Origin: Salinicola aestuarinus
GTDB taxonomy: Bacteria > Pseudomonadota > Gammaproteobacteria > Pseudomonadales > Halomonadaceae
Length of the DNA stretch: 64,000 nt
Direction of reading: 5' to 3'
Assembly: GCF_003206645.1 (NCBI RefSeq)
Contig: NZ_PZJP01000017.1
Location: 264,935-328,934 of the forward strand
The notes under the pieces were generated by a model. It made no database searches. It was not told the origin of the DNA and saw nothing but the letters and a program-made list of their open reading frames with translations. This document shows positions 62,575 through 64,000 of this stretch, piece by piece; the first letter of the stretch is position 1; every line of letters begins with the position of its first letter. Made by a program: the position numbers and the translations under genes.

Positions 62575-63015
62575 ATGTTTCTCGACAATCGCCAAGTGGC
62601 GATCGACAGCGTACTGGAAGCGCTGGCAGACAGCCTGGATTACTTCCAGGACAATCTCGATCGCCTGCGACCGGCGCTCCGCAATGCACTCAAACCGCAT
62701 TACGAAGAGCGCGGCGCGGCGATGCGCGAACTGCAGGCGCTGGTGCGAGAGCACCTGGACATGCTGCCCCGTGATGCCGACGTCGAACGCGACGACTATC
62801 TCTGGCTGTGGAGCCGTATCAAGAGCTTCGTCGGCAATGACAGTGCGGTGCTGCTGGGCGAACTGCTCGAGCAGGAGCGCGTGCTCATGCAGGCGCTGGG
62901 CACCGCCTTCACACACCCCCTTCCCGACGTGCTGGAACCGACGCTCGAGCGCTGCTGGAAGAACTGCCGCGCGCTGATTCGAGAGATCAACAAGGTTCAG
63001 CAGCGTCAGCGCTAA
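62575..63015 (+). CDS. helical-bundle protein resembling the PA2169/DUF2383 family
   Basis: A 146-residue, all-helical, charged cytoplasmic protein. A perfect ribosome-binding site (AGGAGGTG, seven bases upstream) supports the ATG. Parts such as MRELQALVREHLD and SFVGNDSAVLLGELLEQERVLMQAL resemble the PA2169-type four-helix (ferritin-like) family, in which a Glu-rich set of helices is typical; the match is by pattern only. It lies 109 bases after rimK and before the convergent sanA. Function unknown. Confidence 0.65.
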   Translation: MFLDNRQVAIDSVLEALADSLDYFQDNLDRLRPALRNALKPHYEERGAAMRELQALVREHLDMLPRDADVERDDYLWLWSRIKSFVGNDSAVLLGELLEQERVLMQALGTAFTHPLPDVLEPTLERCWKNCRALIREINKVQQRQR

Positions 63016-63114
63016 TGTCAGACGCCTCCCCGGATAGCCTCACTCGACTGTCCTGCTCTCTCACGCCTTCGACGCCGTTACCCGGATACGGGCTCAGCGC
63101 CGACGACCTAGCGG

Positions 63115-63771
63115 TCACGGCGCCAGGCGAATCGGTTCCTGCGGGCCGAGAAAATGGGGCTTTCGCTGCCAGAGATAGAGATCGCCGAAGGTCGCCGCCC
63201 TAGCCAGCCACTCCCTCGCCCGCAGCCGCCACTCGCCCTCGACGCCGTCATCGGGCACCGCGCAGCCCGTCGCATCGATGCCCAATGCATCCGCGATGAA
63301 AAGCGCACGCGGTAGATGCCATGCCTGTGAAATCAATGCCAGATGGTCTGCGCCGAAGACCTCTCGAGCGCGCACGACGCTATCGAAGGTGCTGAAACCG
63401 GCATAGTCGAGCGTCATGTGCGCATCGTCGACGTTACGGTGACGAAGCGACCGCCACATGCTGATCGGCTCATTGTAGTAGCGCGTCCGGTTGTCACCCG
63501 ATAGCAGCAGGTGCTGAATGCGATCGAGCCGAAGCAGCTCGGCTGCCGTTTCCATCCGCGCGCGATAGTAAGGATTCGGGCCACCCTGGCGCAGCCACTG
63601 TGCCGTGCCAAACACCAGACCGACCGGCTCCGAGCGGCAGAGCATTGTCTCATGCTCGATCCGACTCTGGGTCTGCTGCAGGATCCACATATTGACACCG
63701 ATGATCGCGAGCGCGAGCCCGATGGCCCCGCCAGCCACAGCGACGACAAGCCACTTCAGTAGTCGGCGCAT
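63115..63771 (-). CDS. sanA: SanA-family inner-membrane protein (DUF218)
   Basis: A 218-residue protein with one N-terminal membrane helix (LLKWLVVAVAGGAIGLALAIIGV in part) and a periplasmic DUF218 domain. Family marks match E. coli SanA: VGLVFGTAQWLRQGG, HLLLSGDNRTRYYNEP in part, LDYAGFSTFDSVVRAREVFG in part and FLGPQEPIRL at the end. SanA influences envelope permeability and vancomycin resistance at high temperature. The ATG at 63771 is chosen because the helix then lies at the N-terminus; a longer frame from 63846 adds a low-complexity, unlikely segment that contains a 12-bp hairpin. No strong ribosome-binding site is seen for either. Confidence 0.88.
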   Translation of the reverse strand: MRRLLKWLVVAVAGGAIGLALAIIGVNMWILQQTQSRIEHETMLCRSEPVGLVFGTAQWLRQGGPNPYYRARMETAAELLRLDRIQHLLLSGDNRTRYYNEPISMWRSLRHRNVDDAHMTLDYAGFSTFDSVVRAREVFGADHLALISQAWHLPRALFIADALGIDATGCAVPDDGVEGEWRLRAREWLARAATFGDLYLWQRKPHFLGPQEPIRLAP

Positions 63772-63782
63772 CCCATGCACGA

Positions 63783-63812
63783 CGCGAGGCGGCCTCGATG
63801 GGCCGCCTCGCG
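63783..63812. other. 12-bp perfect hairpin just upstream of sanA
   Basis: A perfect stem (63783-63794 with 63801-63812) with a six-base loop. It lies 12 bases before the preferred sanA start, on the minus strand, and has no T-run on either side. It may influence sanA translation or mark the 5' leader. Confidence 0.5.
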
Positions 63813-64000
63813 GTGGGGTATGACAGTGGGACTCGCTACTCGACATGGGGTGATCGATGCCTCAATCCATCTACGCCGGCCCGACATCGACCGAACCGTA
63901 CGGCTCGACACGGCGATCTTCAAACTCATGCACCGACCGGCCAACAGTCAGCCTTGCGAACGCGGCGACAACCGACGTGCTTTAGAACATCCCGAGCTCT

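Noticed and set aside
1..64000. Prophage, IS element, CRISPR array, integron or defence island
   Set aside because: No transposase, integrase, repeat-spacer pattern, toxin-antitoxin pair or restriction gene was recognised; the XRE regulator and the RimK ATP-grasp protein have ordinary chromosomal contexts.

Overview
The window looks like a chromosomal core segment of a moderately halophilic gammaproteobacterium of the Halomonadaceae (Halomonas, Chromohalobacter or Salinicola type). Base composition is high GC. Gene content and order fit that group: gltA divergent from sdhCDAB, followed by sucAB-lpdA-sucCD; gltX next to Ala and Glu tRNA genes; pruR-putA-putP; opgGH; ycjXF; rimBK. The assignment rests on protein character and gene order, not on a database search. 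I see no prophage, insertion sequence, integron or CRISPR array.

Layout. 0-6.3 kb: a small membrane protein, SlyD, an NlpC/P60 lipoprotein, a large DUF1266-type protein, an acyltransferase-3 membrane protein and a GlsB/YeaQ stress protein. 6.3-10.4 kb: opgG-opgH for osmoregulated periplasmic glucans. 11.3-16.4 kb: a sodium:solute symporter, the ycjX-ycjF pair and a HAD phosphatase. 16.6-20.0 kb: an uncharacterised pair, a CocE/NonD (S15) hydrolase and an ATP-grasp ligase. 20.2-27.5 kb: a five-gene N-acetylglucosamine operon (gntR-nagA-nagB2-nagF-nagE) with its own EI-HPr-EIIA fusion protein. 27.8-32.8 kb: RNase II, then an overlapping trio (GT4 glycosyltransferase, DUF2334 deacetylase-like protein, flippase-like membrane protein).

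33.0-46.5 kb is the TCA block. On the minus strand run sdhCDAB, an intrinsic terminator, then sucA-sucB-lpdA-sucC-sucD; gltA is divergent. Near-consensus sigma-70 promoters are visible for both gltA and sdhC. SucB carries two lipoyl domains, and perfect hairpins sit on both sides of lpdA. 46.6-49.5 kb holds tRNA-Glu(TTC), tRNA-Ala(GGC), gltX and a regulator with a degenerate LexA/S24-like C-terminus. 50-58 kb holds an MFS exporter, a 31-codon small ORF with its own terminator, an unknown one-helix protein and a proline catabolism cluster (AraC/PruR-type regulator, PutA without the ribbon-helix-helix domain, PutP). 58-64 kb holds a GtrA-like protein, an OmpW-like barrel, YqcC, DUF3549-rimB-rimK, a helical-bundle protein and SanA.

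No single locus is an obvious new defence or mobile system. The best candidates for undescribed biology are the CocE-hydrolase/ATP-grasp pair, the GT4-DUF2334-flippase trio, the DUF3549-rimB-rimK unit, the repeated DUF1266 protein, and the regulatory hairpins and short ORF listed in the findings.
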